Origin: a virus
Direction: 5' to 3' (one strand)
Virus record (IMG/VR): IMGVR_UViG_3300024895_000004
Location: 1-37,514 of that record
DNA: 37,514 nt
How positions within the stretch are numbered: position 1 is the stretch's first letter; every line of letters begins with the position of its first letter. Shown piece after piece: positions 1 to 8,075 of this stretch. The position numbers were made by a program, and so were the translations under genes. The notes under the pieces were generated by a model. That model had not been told where the DNA came from and searched no databases. It worked only from the letters and a program-made list of their open reading frames with translations.

Positions 1-127
1 TGATCGATAATTCCTTGCAGGTATGTCTTAACACCTGCATCCAATGCAGTGTAAGCATCAAGTTGATCTTGAAGTTTTTCCGAAACAGACTGAGCCGGAG
101 CTTCCAGCTGCTGAAATGACTGCATCA
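1..127. repeat. Terminal direct repeat, copy 1 (circular assembly overlap)
   Basis: Bases 1-127 are identical to 37388-37514. The tape measure reading frame continues in phase across the join, so the repeat is best read as the k-mer-sized overlap that an assembler leaves on a circular contig. It could also reflect a circularly permuted genome, but a biological 127-bp terminal redundancy inside a tail gene is unlikely. The unique genome is about 37,387 bp. Confidence 0.95.
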
Positions 128-1217
128 GACTGGCAACATCTTGTGCGTATTCTTTAGCGTATGGATTATCTAATGATTTTTTTGAAGATCTAGTATCAGG
201 ATTGATGATTGATTCAACCGTATCATTCTTTCCTTTACTATCTTGACTAAGCTTAGGCTGATCAATACCAAGTTCTTTTTTTAGGTTATTAGCTTCTTTT
301 GCCAAATACTGGATATCAAGCTCTATTTTTTTACGATCAATAAAACTAAGAGGTGCAGAGCCATTGATATCATTTCTAAGCTTTGTAGCTAACTCAGTAA
401 TTTCATTTGGTATTGCTTTAGTAGCTCGATTTAATTTTGCTTCATAATCGCTGCCAAAAAGAACATTTTTACCTATCGTCCCAATCCCCATAAAGAATGA
501 CTTCATCAAACCGCCTTCTTTATAGGCTTCACTCATTGCCTTAGTTATTTCATTAAGCAATGGCAATACATCCGCTGCCAATTTAGTTCCAAATCCACCA
601 GCAGCTACCTTTAATGCATCGAACTGGTCATTCAAAGCTTGAGCCTGGATAACGCTCTCTTCAGTTACCCCAGAATATTCTTTACCATGTTCAATCTGTG
701 CTCTAAGAGCATCACCACCTTGCAACAAAGCTGGTAAAAGCTCCTGGTAACTTTTACCTAATACCTTGTTAGCAAGCGCAGCACGCTGTTGTGGATCTTC
801 AATATTTGAAATTACATTTGATAGCTGTATAAATGCTTCAGCAGGATCTTTGGCAGTAATGCCAAGTTTGGCAGCAGCTTCGCCATTTTCCGCCATGTAA
901 ATAGATAACTTATTAAGGCCTTTTCCAAGTGCCTCGAGTGAAGTATCAGACTGTGCTGCAACGAGTTGAAATCCGGAAAGTGTAGAGGCTGCCACGCCGG
1001 TGCGGTCGCTTAGGTCGCCCAGCATATCCAGAGTATCAATGCCGCCTTTAAGAAAAGCGGTAAAAGTAGCTGCACCAAGCAATGGCGCAAGCCTGCCTAT
1101 AACGCCATTTAGTGTTGATCCAACCCCTTCAATCTGCCCAAGTCCAGACTTAACAGAGCTAAACGCAGCCCTGGTATTATCAACGGCGCTAATTATTATT
1201 TTTGGTTGGTCAGCCAT
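1..1217 (-). CDS. Tape measure protein, N-terminal part (continues at 37387-36460)
   Basis: The minus-strand frame opens at the ATG at 1217 (MADQPKIIISAVDNTRAAF) and runs without a stop to base 1. On the circular molecule it continues into 37387-36460, giving 714 residues in phase. The protein sets siphovirus tail length and is threaded inside the tail tube. Residues about 1-400 are Ala/Lys/Glu-rich and largely helical, with a hydrophobic stretch near the start (APLLGAATFTAFL). The start codon overlaps the end of the frameshifted chaperone frame by 8 nt, which is the lambda G-GT-H order. The family call rests mainly on position and on the C-terminal half. Confidence 0.9.
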   Translation of the reverse strand, partial: MADQPKIIISAVDNTRAAFSSVKSGLGQIEGVGSTLNGVIGRLAPLLGAATFTAFLKGGIDTLDMLGDLSDRTGVAASTLSGFQLVAAQSDTSLEALGKGLNKLSIYMAENGEAAAKLGITAKDPAEAFIQLSNVISNIEDPQQRAALANKVLGKSYQELLPALLQGGDALRAQIEHGKEYSGVTEESVIQAQALNDQFDALKVAAGGFGTKLAADVLPLLNEITKAMSEAYKEGGLMKSFFMGIGTIGKNVLFGSDYEAKLNRATKAIPNEITELATKLRNDINGSAPLSFIDRKKIELDIQYLAKEANNLKKELGIDQPKLSQDSKGKNDTVESIINPDTRSSKKSLDNPYAKEYAQDVASLMQSFQQLEAPAQSVSEKLQDQLDAYTALDAGVKTYLQGIID

Positions 1218-1533
1218 TATTGACCACCCCTAACGCAGCATTTTGCATAGCAATAATGTCAGTCAACATTTCTTTTCGATTTGCTACCTCCATCATCTCC
1301 ATCACAACCCCTAATGCTAATTTATCGATTGATTTGTACTTGCCTTGCGGTGTCATCTTCCAGTCGTCGCTGCAGGCACTAAATACCTGCATCGCCTCCA
1401 GATTCATATCCCACAACTCAAAGTGATCCTGAATTTCAATTTCAGGCGCCAGACCGAACGCTTTCAAAGCATCGACTGTTTCTTGCTGTTCATCTTGGCC
1501 GCCGTTTGCCCACCATCTGGCGGCGGCCTCTAG
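1210..1533 (-). CDS. Tail assembly chaperone, frameshift-accessed C-terminal domain (DUF1799-like, gpT-like)
   Basis: This minus-strand frame is in the -1 phase relative to the upstream chaperone and is open from the slip site to the stop at 1210. It begins KKLEAAARWWANGGQDEQQ and continues into a DUF1799-type region (FELWDMNLEAMQVFSACSDDW). No ATG with a ribosome binding site precedes the conserved part; the first possible internal start is a TTG at 1467. That supports production as a frameshift fusion, about 216 residues in total. In lambda the equivalent gpGT fusion recruits the tape measure and the tube protein during tail assembly. The stop overlaps the tape measure start. Confidence 0.8.
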   Translation of the reverse strand, partial: LEAAARWWANGGQDEQQETVDALKAFGLAPEIEIQDHFELWDMNLEAMQVFSACSDDWKMTPQGKYKSIDKLALGVVMEMMEVANRKEMLTDIIAMQNAALGVVNNG

Positions 1534-1859
1534 TTTTTTCTTCGCGCTCCCAGCACTTCACGAAAATATGCCTGCGTAATGTCATCACCTGCTGTGTGAT
1601 AAGCCACCAGTACTTTTTTCAAGTTTTCAGCTGAATAAAGTGCAGCATTGCCATCATCAAATGCAACACCGTCCCAGCCCTGAATGATCTCTTCCAGCGC
1701 TTCATTTACGGGTCTGCCGCCGTGTTTCTTTTGCCATTCCTTAAGCTGCTCTCGATCAAGGTACTTAAAAGTTACCTTGATTTCAGCGGGTTCAGCTTCG
1801 CCTGCCACATGCAAAAAAACAGTGGTAACAAATGTAGGGTTTGGAGTAATTTTCAACAT
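1530..1859 (-). CDS. Tail assembly chaperone (gpG-like, Phage_TAC_13 type)
   Basis: A 109-aa protein between the tail tube and tape measure genes. Features are a short beta-rich N-terminus (FVTTVFLHVAGEAEPAEIKV), a conserved KYLDREQLKEW helix, and IIQGWDG followed by a C-terminal helix with YFREVLGARRKN. This pattern fits gpG-type chaperones, which coat the tape measure before tube polymerisation. Its last codons carry a slippery heptamer just before the TAG stop, so a fraction of ribosomes should extend into the downstream frame. The Pfam assignment is from memory of the family and not from a search. Confidence 0.8.
   Translation of the reverse strand: MLKITPNPTFVTTVFLHVAGEAEPAEIKVTFKYLDREQLKEWQKKHGGRPVNEALEEIIQGWDGVAFDDGNAALYSAENLKKVLVAYHTAGDDITQAYFREVLGARRKN
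1533..1539 (-). promoter_or_regulatory. Programmed -1 ribosomal frameshift site A AAA AAC
   Basis: On the minus strand the chaperone ends AGA AAA AAC TAG. The bases A AAA AAC are a canonical X XXY YYZ slippery heptamer in the correct phase, one codon before the stop. A -1 slip continues as CTA GAG GCC..., which is exactly the frame of the DUF1799-like region. The GC-rich stretch immediately downstream (GCCGCCGCCAGATGGTGGGC) could form a stimulatory structure. Confidence 0.85.
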
Positions 1860-1862
1860 GGG

Positions 1863-2825
1863 TTAAATACACACAATACGAAGTTCATCATTGCCGGTAA
1901 CAGGAACGCAACGGACGTCATAGCCGATCAGGCGCTTACCGTTCACTTCCTGCTTACTTGGGTTTATCATCTGGAATGACGGCGCGTGGATTAACACCTT
2001 GGAGCCAGCTGCAGTACCATGCAATAGACTAAAACTATCAAGCGTGTTCGCTTTTACCGCAGCCATAAACGCCACTTCTTGTGCGGCTGTTAGATCAAGC
2101 TGCATAGATCCGGTGATTTCGCGCTGTGTAATATCAATAGTTTCACCGCCAAGCAATGGCGTGAAGTTAACAGCATTGGATACATTTAAATTTAAACCGC
2201 GTGAAGGCCATGCAGTACCACCCGTGATCGCACCAGCTGCATAAGTACCGCCAAAGGTAAGGTCGCCGGTATTGGCATCGCTCACTACTTTTGGCTGCTT
2301 CCATGCACTTAATGTTAGCGCTGGATTAGCTACCGCACTGATACCGCCATCAAGCAGGAGATATTTGAATTTAAATACGGGGCGCTCACCTACTCCAGCA
2401 GCAATCTCAACACTACCATGACCGCCTAAGCCTTTATGCAATACACCGTCGTCATACCAGTATATCGCTGTACTCTCCAATGAATCAGTTACCAGCGTAT
2501 AGTCAACACGGGTAGCAGCGGTGATCGCTTCAGCAAATCCACAGGCGCGCAATGCGGGACCCCATGCAGGTGCCGTACCCAGAGTACCTGAGGCCTGTAT
2601 CTCTACATCAAAACCCATTTCAACGTAACCGGTACCAACCAATTGCTCACTAGCACCGAAGTAATTTCTCACCAGGTCACGATCAACGTTCTGAGCATTT
2701 AAAGGATTAATACTTAAATTTGAAACCAGCATGGCATTTGCTGAGCCGGTTGGTACTGGATCAGTGCCATACACAGTTTCATTTTTGAGCAAGATTGCGG
2801 TTTTACGAATCAGACGATTAGCCAT
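1863..2825 (-). CDS. Major tail tube protein
   Basis: A 320-aa protein rich in beta-type sequence, starting MANRLIRKTAILLKNETVYG and carrying the early motif ETVYGTDPVPTGSANAM typical of siphovirus tube proteins. Later it has VEMGFDVEIQASG and a second domain with the sequence ITGSMQLDLTAAQEVAFM. The protein would polymerise as rings around the tape measure to make the non-contractile tube. Its place between the tail-terminator-like gene and the chaperone is the standard order. The start ATG is at 2825, and the gene lies 3 bp upstream of the chaperone start. Confidence 0.85.
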   Translation of the reverse strand: MANRLIRKTAILLKNETVYGTDPVPTGSANAMLVSNLSINPLNAQNVDRDLVRNYFGASEQLVGTGYVEMGFDVEIQASGTLGTAPAWGPALRACGFAEAITAATRVDYTLVTDSLESTAIYWYDDGVLHKGLGGHGSVEIAAGVGERPVFKFKYLLLDGGISAVANPALTLSAWKQPKVVSDANTGDLTFGGTYAAGAITGGTAWPSRGLNLNVSNAVNFTPLLGGETIDITQREITGSMQLDLTAAQEVAFMAAVKANTLDSFSLLHGTAAGSKVLIHAPSFQMINPSKQEVNGKRLIGYDVRCVPVTGNDELRIVCI

Positions 2826-2828
2826 GAT

Positions 2829-2987
2829 CTAGTCCTTTGATGTTGGCGCTGCAGGAGCTTCTGCCGGCGTTGTTTTTTGTGGGTCAGCTTCGTTTTTAAC
2901 CAGGCTGCCATCTTCATTGCGAATATAAGAACCGCCAGCTTGCGGATCCTGTTCTTGTTCTGGTATTTGTTTTATGTCTTTAACCAT
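2829..2987 (-). CDS. Small conserved phage protein, 52 aa
   Basis: A minus-strand ORF from ATG 2987 to TAG 2829 encodes a 52-residue hydrophilic protein. Its first half contains QAGGSYIRNEDGSLVKNE and its tail is rich in Pro, Ala and Thr (TTPAEAPAAPTSKD). The GGSYIRxxDGSL pattern is common in short proteins found between the tail terminator and tube genes of lambda-like prophages, but no function is known to me. It fills an otherwise empty gap in a densely packed operon. An AGGATTT stretch 5' of the start can serve as ribosome binding site. Confidence 0.65.
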   Translation of the reverse strand: MVKDIKQIPEQEQDPQAGGSYIRNEDGSLVKNEADPQKTTPAEAPAAPTSKD

Positions 2988-2999
2988 TTCTAAAATCCT

Positions 3000-3425
3000 T
3001 TACAGTTCATCCACTGGCAATTGGTAACTCACAATAAATTCAAGATCGATCGCAACCAGGTCTGTATCTCTAGCCGACCAATCCAGCTCTTTATTACCCA
3101 CCAGAATGTCGTCGCACAAACCTCCAAGGCTGGTATCAGTCATTACGCGGCTAACTACAGATTTAACAAGCGGATCCGCCAATTGATCTGGAACATCTCC
3201 ACGTGCATATACTTCAACCATGACTACGGCTTGCCTTGAGTAATTACCGATCGTTGTAGACTCATTAATTCTCAGATCCCTGCCCTGCCTGACTACAATT
3301 GCCAGGCTTGAGCCTGCCGGTATTGGCCGCAATCTTGAGCGCCACACATTACCATTTGCCAGAGAAGGTGATCCCTGCAGTAAAACCTTGATTGCCTCTG
3401 TGATCGATTCAGCACGGGTATTCAT
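3000..3425 (-). CDS. Tail terminator / minor tail protein (gpU-like)
   Basis: A 141-aa protein starting MNTRAESITEAIKVLL, with a central segment (SSLAIVVRQGRDLRI) and a C-terminus ending in DLVAIDLEFIVSYQLPVDEL. Length, predicted alpha/beta arrangement and position (after the head-tail connector, before the tube gene) match gpU-type tail terminators, which cap the tube and join it to the head. The start overlaps the previous stop as TAATG, implying translational coupling. Sequence similarity alone is not decisive; the call leans on synteny. Confidence 0.6.
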   Translation of the reverse strand: MNTRAESITEAIKVLLQGSPSLANGNVWRSRLRPIPAGSSLAIVVRQGRDLRINESTTIGNYSRQAVVMVEVYARGDVPDQLADPLVKSVVSRVMTDTSLGGLCDDILVGNKELDWSARDTDLVAIDLEFIVSYQLPVDEL

Positions 3426-3715
3426 TATTTTTTAAGTACCAAAGTAATACCGCCATCGCCATCAGGTTGAATGTCTGCGACTTCGTAAGCAGCACCATCA
3501 ACAGAAACAGCGGCACCAACAAGTACAGCACTCACATCAGATTCACTACAATGAATTGCCGGGCTGAAGGCTGCGAATCCAGAAAAACCAGAATCCGCAA
3601 CTTCATACTCGTTATCGAACATCACATCTATTTCAACGGCGTCGATCGTTGCAACGGCATCAGCTAACTTAGCCATTACCGCTGCATTCACCCGGCTTTT
3701 CAGTGCGGCAAACAT
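3425..3715 (-). CDS. Head-tail joining protein (gpFII-like)
   Basis: A 96-aa protein with an N-terminal helix (MFAALKSRVNAAVMAKLAD) and a beta-rich C-terminal half. The second half (VLVGAAVSVDGAAYEVADI followed by QPDGDGG) resembles the gpFII end that reads as an asserted value, a new beta strand and a DDGG turn. gpFII binds the bottom of the connector and receives the assembled tail. Stop and start codons overlap those of both neighbours, so it is translated as part of the head-tail block. Confidence 0.6.
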   Translation of the reverse strand: MFAALKSRVNAAVMAKLADAVATIDAVEIDVMFDNEYEVADSGFSGFAAFSPAIHCSESDVSAVLVGAAVSVDGAAYEVADIQPDGDGGITLVLKK

Positions 3716-4080
3716 TAAGCAGTCAATGTGCCTGGTACGCCTGTAAATTTCACCCAGGCAGTTGTTTCACCATTTGCACCAGCTTTGAAAGCAACAGCGG
3801 CTGCGCCGGTAATATCACCAGACGCAGGCACTGCAAGGTTGTCATCAAACTTGCCTGCTGATACATCCCAGGTTAAAGATTCACCTTGTGCAAATACGGC
3901 ACCGGTGACTTTCGGCACTTCAAACACGCCATCAATCTGCACAGCACCGGTTGCACCATTAGCAATATCAGTAAGTGCAATACCAATAATCTGGCCAATT
4001 TTTACAACTGAGCCACTGGTGATATCTGCACCGGCCGTATAGTCAATCACCTTTCCAGGTTGAATTGCTTTGGTTGTCAT
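3715..4080 (-). CDS. Capsid decoration/cement protein (DUF2190)
   Basis: A 121-aa protein, almost all beta and rich in Ala, Gly and Thr. Conserved DUF2190 features are the N-terminal IQPGKVIDYTAGADITSG, then VVKIGQIIGIALTDIANGATG, VQIDGVFEVPK and a final AWVKFTG. DUF2190 proteins are found directly after the major capsid gene in many siphoviruses and are thought to decorate the outer shell. A strong GGAGAAC ribosome binding site precedes the ATG at 4080, and a stem-loop (4107-4136) separates it from the capsid gene. Confidence 0.8.
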   Translation of the reverse strand: MTTKAIQPGKVIDYTAGADITSGSVVKIGQIIGIALTDIANGATGAVQIDGVFEVPKVTGAVFAQGESLTWDVSAGKFDDNLAVPASGDITGAAAVAFKAGANGETTAWVKFTGVPGTLTA

Positions 4081-4106
4081 AATGTTCTCCTAAAATATTC
4101 TGTTTA

Positions 4107-4136
4107 AAATAAGCCCGCTGCTAAGCAGGCTTATTT
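4107..4136 (-). terminator. Stem-loop between capsid and decoration genes
   Basis: AAATAAGCC (4107-4115) and GGCTTATTT (4128-4136) form a 9-bp perfect stem. On the minus strand it is followed by a short U tract (TTTTAAAC). It lies 14 bases past the capsid stop, so it may act as a partial terminator or as an mRNA 3'-end stabiliser for the capsid message rather than a full stop. Confidence 0.55.
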
Positions 4137-4150
4137 AACTAAACTACTGA

Positions 4151-6151
4151 TTAAGCGCCTGCGTTTTTAGCAAGTGCTTTCCATGACAGCGCTTTAACAC
4201 CGGCATCCATACGCACCTTGAAATCAACACCATCAACACCCCAGCCATTTTGCTGCTCAAGCATTGGGGCTTCATTACCATCCAGGTATTGAACTTCAAC
4301 TGTGTCAGTGACAGATGCATTAGCTGCACCGTAGTAAGCTGTAGAGCTTGCAGCATCCAAACGCGCATCGCTGATAACTTCAAACGTACCGCGCACGCTA
4401 TTTGGCGTTGTTGCATCACGAGTAGCACTGATCTCAAATTCAGAGTCACGCACCGTTTTAGCCAAGCCCTCAAGCGCAACCGGCACAATCAAGTTAGCCA
4501 AACGGATATTCAGGGTTGCATTACCATCTTTTTGCAATGCCATTTTTACGCGCAGCGCATCAACAGCTGCGGTACTTAAAGCTGCAGCTGTAGCGATGTT
4601 TGCATGGTCAGCATGGAAGAGAGTCTTACCGTCATACATGTTGTGCGCGCCGGTAAGTACTGCATACACCAGGTCACCCACTGTACGGATCGCGGCGCGG
4701 CCCATACGTTGAGGAATCTTGGTGAACGCATCAAGATCATCATTGATGATGGCCTGACGGGTAATGCTGAATAACTTGCCATAAGTGGCCAATTGCACAG
4801 TTTCACCACGGTCACCCACGGTTGCGTATTTATACTCAGCACCTTCAACAACTTTGTCTAAAGACGGGAAAGCGTTCAAATCAACACGCTTTGTTGATTT
4901 AAAGTCTGGAAGATTTCCTACGCTAGTCCAAAGCTGGAATGTTTCTTCAGCCTCTTCATAACCCTTCATCATGGATTTGTTAGCGATGTTTGCCAGCAAA
5001 TTAGTAAAGTCTGACGTGCTGTGCGTAAACGCAGCTGCAACCAGTTCCATTTTGCCTAAACCGTTGGTTTTGAAGCCGGACTGCTCTAAAGACGCGCGAG
5101 CCATTTCATACAGTGTGTAGCCGCGATATTGGTTGTTACCCTCAGCTTTAACCAAACCAGCGCGGGCCATTACAGCCTGAGTGATACCAGCGCGTGTTTT
5201 ATCACGCACATCTTCAATCACTACCGCGTAACCACCAGCTGCCGGGGCACTGTTCTCACCAAGCTTAGCTAGCAATTTGTCGTTTGCCATTTGAACTGTG
5301 CAAGCCACATCAGTCTGGCAAGTTGCCAACAACTCTGGCACACCAGGTGTTGCTGTGAATTTTGAAAACGCTTGTGCAATTGAATTGCGGCGCTCTGATT
5401 CCTGTGCTACTGCTTCAGCACGGATATCAGATTCTGATTTTACTGGGGCATTTGGTGCTGCTGCTGCCGCCACTGGTTCTGCTTGAGGCATTTGAGTCTC
5501 CTTAATAATTGTGGCGGCTGCCACAGGTTGTTTTACTGCAAAAAATTGTTTTACTTGCGCTGACAACGCATCACGATCCAGAGAGGCCGCGATTGCCAAA
5601 CCACCGGTAATGCTGTCAATGAAACCTTCAGCAAGTGAATCCTCAGCACCAAACCAATGATCTTTACCATCGGTCAACAGCGCTAGAACGTCTTCTTTCG
5701 ATTTACCTGATTTTTGTGCGTAGCTGCTAGACATGGCTTCAGCCCAGCTATCCAACATATCTGCAACGTCACGCAGCTGAGCCGCATTGCCGTCTGTATA
5801 CGTCCAAGGGGCATGAATCATAATCTGAGCGTTTTCGGCCATTTCTACCGTGTCACCTGCCATCAAGATCAGGCTGGCAATGCTTGCTGCAATGCCATCA
5901 TTCACCGTGGTTACTTGTGCCTTATGGCGCTTGATTGCGTTATGAATCGCAATACCGTCCACTACGCTGCCGCCGATTGAGTTGATACGGATCGTGATGT
6001 TTTCAACATCAAGCGCATTGATGTCTTGAATAAACTGTTTTGCACTGACGCTTTCGTCATACCAGCTATTGCCGATAGGGCCGTAGATTAAAATTTCAGC
6101 GGCGCTGTTTTGTACGCTTGATCTAATTTTGTAAAAGCTTTTAGCTGACAT
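4151..6151 (-). CDS. Prohead protease / major capsid protein fusion (ClpP-like + HK97-type MCP)
   Basis: A 666-aa two-domain protein. Residues about 1-200 are a ClpP-type serine protease. Visible features are GGSVVDGIAIHNAI, GIAASIASLILMAG with the presumed nucleophile Ser90, and MIHAPW with His113; an Asp near 150-165 would complete the triad. A linker rich in Ala, Pro and Gln follows (about 210-245), then a capsid domain of about 400 residues, ending in a Mu/HK97-type shell region (QLATYGKLFSITRQAIINDD). Such fusions are known in phages: the protease cleaves itself free and matures the shell. No scaffold gene is seen, so the linker region may act as delta domain. Confidence 0.88.
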   Translation of the reverse strand: MSAKSFYKIRSSVQNSAAEILIYGPIGNSWYDESVSAKQFIQDINALDVENITIRINSIGGSVVDGIAIHNAIKRHKAQVTTVNDGIAASIASLILMAGDTVEMAENAQIMIHAPWTYTDGNAAQLRDVADMLDSWAEAMSSSYAQKSGKSKEDVLALLTDGKDHWFGAEDSLAEGFIDSITGGLAIAASLDRDALSAQVKQFFAVKQPVAAATIIKETQMPQAEPVAAAAAPNAPVKSESDIRAEAVAQESERRNSIAQAFSKFTATPGVPELLATCQTDVACTVQMANDKLLAKLGENSAPAAGGYAVVIEDVRDKTRAGITQAVMARAGLVKAEGNNQYRGYTLYEMARASLEQSGFKTNGLGKMELVAAAFTHSTSDFTNLLANIANKSMMKGYEEAEETFQLWTSVGNLPDFKSTKRVDLNAFPSLDKVVEGAEYKYATVGDRGETVQLATYGKLFSITRQAIINDDLDAFTKIPQRMGRAAIRTVGDLVYAVLTGAHNMYDGKTLFHADHANIATAAALSTAAVDALRVKMALQKDGNATLNIRLANLIVPVALEGLAKTVRDSEFEISATRDATTPNSVRGTFEVISDARLDAASSTAYYGAANASVTDTVEVQYLDGNEAPMLEQQNGWGVDGVDFKVRMDAGVKALSWKALAKNAGA

Positions 6152-6222
6152 TTGTTAAGTCCTTTTAAACCTTACTTAAATTTAAGTGTTCAGTTAACGA
6201 TTGCAGTTTGCCTATAATCAAT

Positions 6223-6250
6223 TCCACTTTTTAGGGGAAAAGTGGACTAA
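6223..6250. repeat. 28-bp hairpin repeat, copy A
   Basis: The sequence from TCCACTTTTT to GTGGACTAA is repeated exactly at 8036-8063. Here it forms a 9-bp perfect stem (TCCACTTTT/AAAAGTGGA) with loop TAGGGG. It occupies the gap between the portal stop and the capsid-fusion start. The role is unknown. Possibilities are a regulator site, an mRNA processing or stabilising hairpin, or a recombination scar. Confidence 0.8.
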
Positions 6251-7783
6251 TTACTCATTGGCTGGATTTGAGTTATTTGCAGACTGAAACTTGAGCATGT
6301 CCTGTGCGGTACCATTGCCGGATGTTGTCTTGGCGTCAGAAGTGAAGATAAGATTTTTTTCAGCAGCCTGCTCTCTGAACTTAGCGATTTGTTCAATCAC
6401 ATCGCGCGGGTTTTGGCCGCGCTTGCGAATCACTTCAACTTCACTTGCAAAGCCATCGCGCACTAAACTATTCCATGCAGCAGCCTCTTTCAACGGATCA
6501 ATCCACGGCATGTTTTGGCCAACAAACAGACAATCATTCGCCTGGTCAATCGTCATCCCTTTGGGCATAGGCACAACACCTGATAAATGCGCGGCCAATA
6601 CAAACTGATCCCAGACCGGCTGCACAAACATGCCGACAAATTCATCAGTAAGAATCGCGTAGTTGATCCACTGCTCGACAAGTTCTTGACGCTGGCTTGA
6701 GTAGGTACCGTCATAAGCGCGGGCAATGGTGCTGTAACTTGCACCTACGCCAGAGGCAACTGCACGCAGCTGGCCTTGTCGCCAGGTAAGTGCATTGGGA
6801 TTTGGGCGCTTGCTATCAATCAGGCCGATTTCTTCACCGACTGCAAGGCTGTCAATAATGGTGCCGGGGTTTAATGAAATATCGCGCGCAACCTGATTAC
6901 CTTCGGGATCTGTTTCTGGACCAGCATATAAATCAGGCGATCCGCGTTTAACGTATGCTGTGAGTGAGGCTGCAACTTTGGCGGCGATACGCTCGCTCTC
7001 TTCGTAATCCTTGACATCTTCAAGTCGAGTAATGACGCTTGCAAATTCTGATACACCGCGCAGCTGCCCCATGCGTTCAAGCGATGCAACCTGCAATATG
7101 CTGCTAGCCGGCACGCGCTTGGTTGACGTTTTTAAGGTGTAGCCGTCTGGTTCACCGGGGTGTTTTTTATAAATGTGATAGGCAACTCTGCGACCCCATG
7201 CATTACGTTCGATACCCTGGCGTATTTTGTCGCCATCGTCGTAATCCATTGGCACCAGATCGGCTTCAAACATTTCAATGCTGAATGGCACTTTTGTGCC
7301 ATGATCAAGCGTTGGAATAAATCCTGTAAGCAATTGCGCGAAGCCTTCACCATCACGCATCCATGTACGGCACATCACACGCTGAGCCTGGCTGAACGTG
7401 TAGGTGTGGGTTACCTCCGGCGTTTTACTCCAGTTCTTATATGCTTCGCGCAGCGCGTCTGCATAAACGGTATTAATAGTGCCATCGGCATTTCTTGGCT
7501 GCGGCTCAATACCAATACCGCTTGCACCTACTACGTTATTGACGAATGCCCGGATGATGCCTTTAGCGATGTCATGATTACGCTCAAGATGACGCGCCTG
7601 CGTACGCAAAGCCACAGCACCCTGGCTTACCAATTGATTAGGGGATGATTGATCTCGATTAAACTTGCGGGCCCGGCTTGGTTTTGCGGCCTCATAGTGG
7701 GCTAATACATGACGGGCACTCGTGCGTTTAACAGCAGAAATAGGCGAAAAAAACTCTACTAAAGCATCGATAGGGTTTCTCAT
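6251..7783 (-). CDS. Portal protein (lambda gpB family)
   Basis: A 510-aa protein whose features match lambda-type portals. These include an N-terminal Arg-rich segment, LVSQGAVALRTQARHLERNH, then DIAKGIIRAFVNNVVG, a MRDGEGFAQLL segment, and a central TYSSQRQELVEQW motif that is highly conserved in this family. Twelve copies would form the ring through which DNA is packaged and ejected. Its start overlaps the gpW stop by 4 bp. The length is close to gpB (533 aa). Confidence 0.93.
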   Translation of the reverse strand: MRNPIDALVEFFSPISAVKRTSARHVLAHYEAAKPSRARKFNRDQSSPNQLVSQGAVALRTQARHLERNHDIAKGIIRAFVNNVVGASGIGIEPQPRNADGTINTVYADALREAYKNWSKTPEVTHTYTFSQAQRVMCRTWMRDGEGFAQLLTGFIPTLDHGTKVPFSIEMFEADLVPMDYDDGDKIRQGIERNAWGRRVAYHIYKKHPGEPDGYTLKTSTKRVPASSILQVASLERMGQLRGVSEFASVITRLEDVKDYEESERIAAKVAASLTAYVKRGSPDLYAGPETDPEGNQVARDISLNPGTIIDSLAVGEEIGLIDSKRPNPNALTWRQGQLRAVASGVGASYSTIARAYDGTYSSQRQELVEQWINYAILTDEFVGMFVQPVWDQFVLAAHLSGVVPMPKGMTIDQANDCLFVGQNMPWIDPLKEAAAWNSLVRDGFASEVEVIRKRGQNPRDVIEQIAKFREQAAEKNLIFTSDAKTTSGNGTAQDMLKFQSANNSNPANE

Positions 7784-8010
7784 TGGTCAAACCTCGCCTG
7801 CGCGACATTTAAACCACCTATTTGTTTCGACTTTACTGAGGCTGGGGTCTGCTCTGATTTAACACGAGATTCCCACTCCATGCGCCCGGCTCGAACGTCA
7901 GCCAGGTCTTCATAGCTAAGTTTTCGCCCTTTGAATTCGACGCTTTTACCTTCAAGAATGGCTTGCTCTGCAGCCAAGTATTTAGCGAGCATGTCTGTAG
8001 CAGTTGTCAT
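7780..8010 (-). CDS. Head-tail connector gpW-like protein
   Basis: A 76-aa protein starting at ATG 8010 (MTTATDMLAKYLAAEQAIL). It has the gpW pattern of an N-terminal helix, a short beta hairpin with GKSVEFKGRKLSYEDLA, and a second helix (VRAGRMEWESRV). In lambda, gpW plugs the portal after packaging. A longer reading from a TTG at 8028 is possible but adds residues outside the family pattern. The stop overlaps the portal start. Confidence 0.85.
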   Translation of the reverse strand: MTTATDMLAKYLAAEQAILEGKSVEFKGRKLSYEDLADVRAGRMEWESRVKSEQTPASVKSKQIGGLNVAQARFDQ

Positions 8011-8032
8011 GCTGCCCAGACTAAACAATTGC

Positions 8033-8063
8033 TAGTCCACTTTTTAGGGGAAAAGTGGACTAA
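8033..8063. repeat. 28-bp hairpin repeat, copy B
   Basis: This is the second copy (8036-8063) of the repeat at 6223-6250. Here the arms extend to a 12-bp perfect stem (TAGTCCACTTTT/AAAAGTGGACTA, 8033-8044 and 8051-8062) with loop TAGGGG. It lies between the Mor-like gene and gpW. The two copies frame the gpW-portal pair. Confidence 0.8.
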
Positions 8064-8075
8064 ATTTCATTACTG

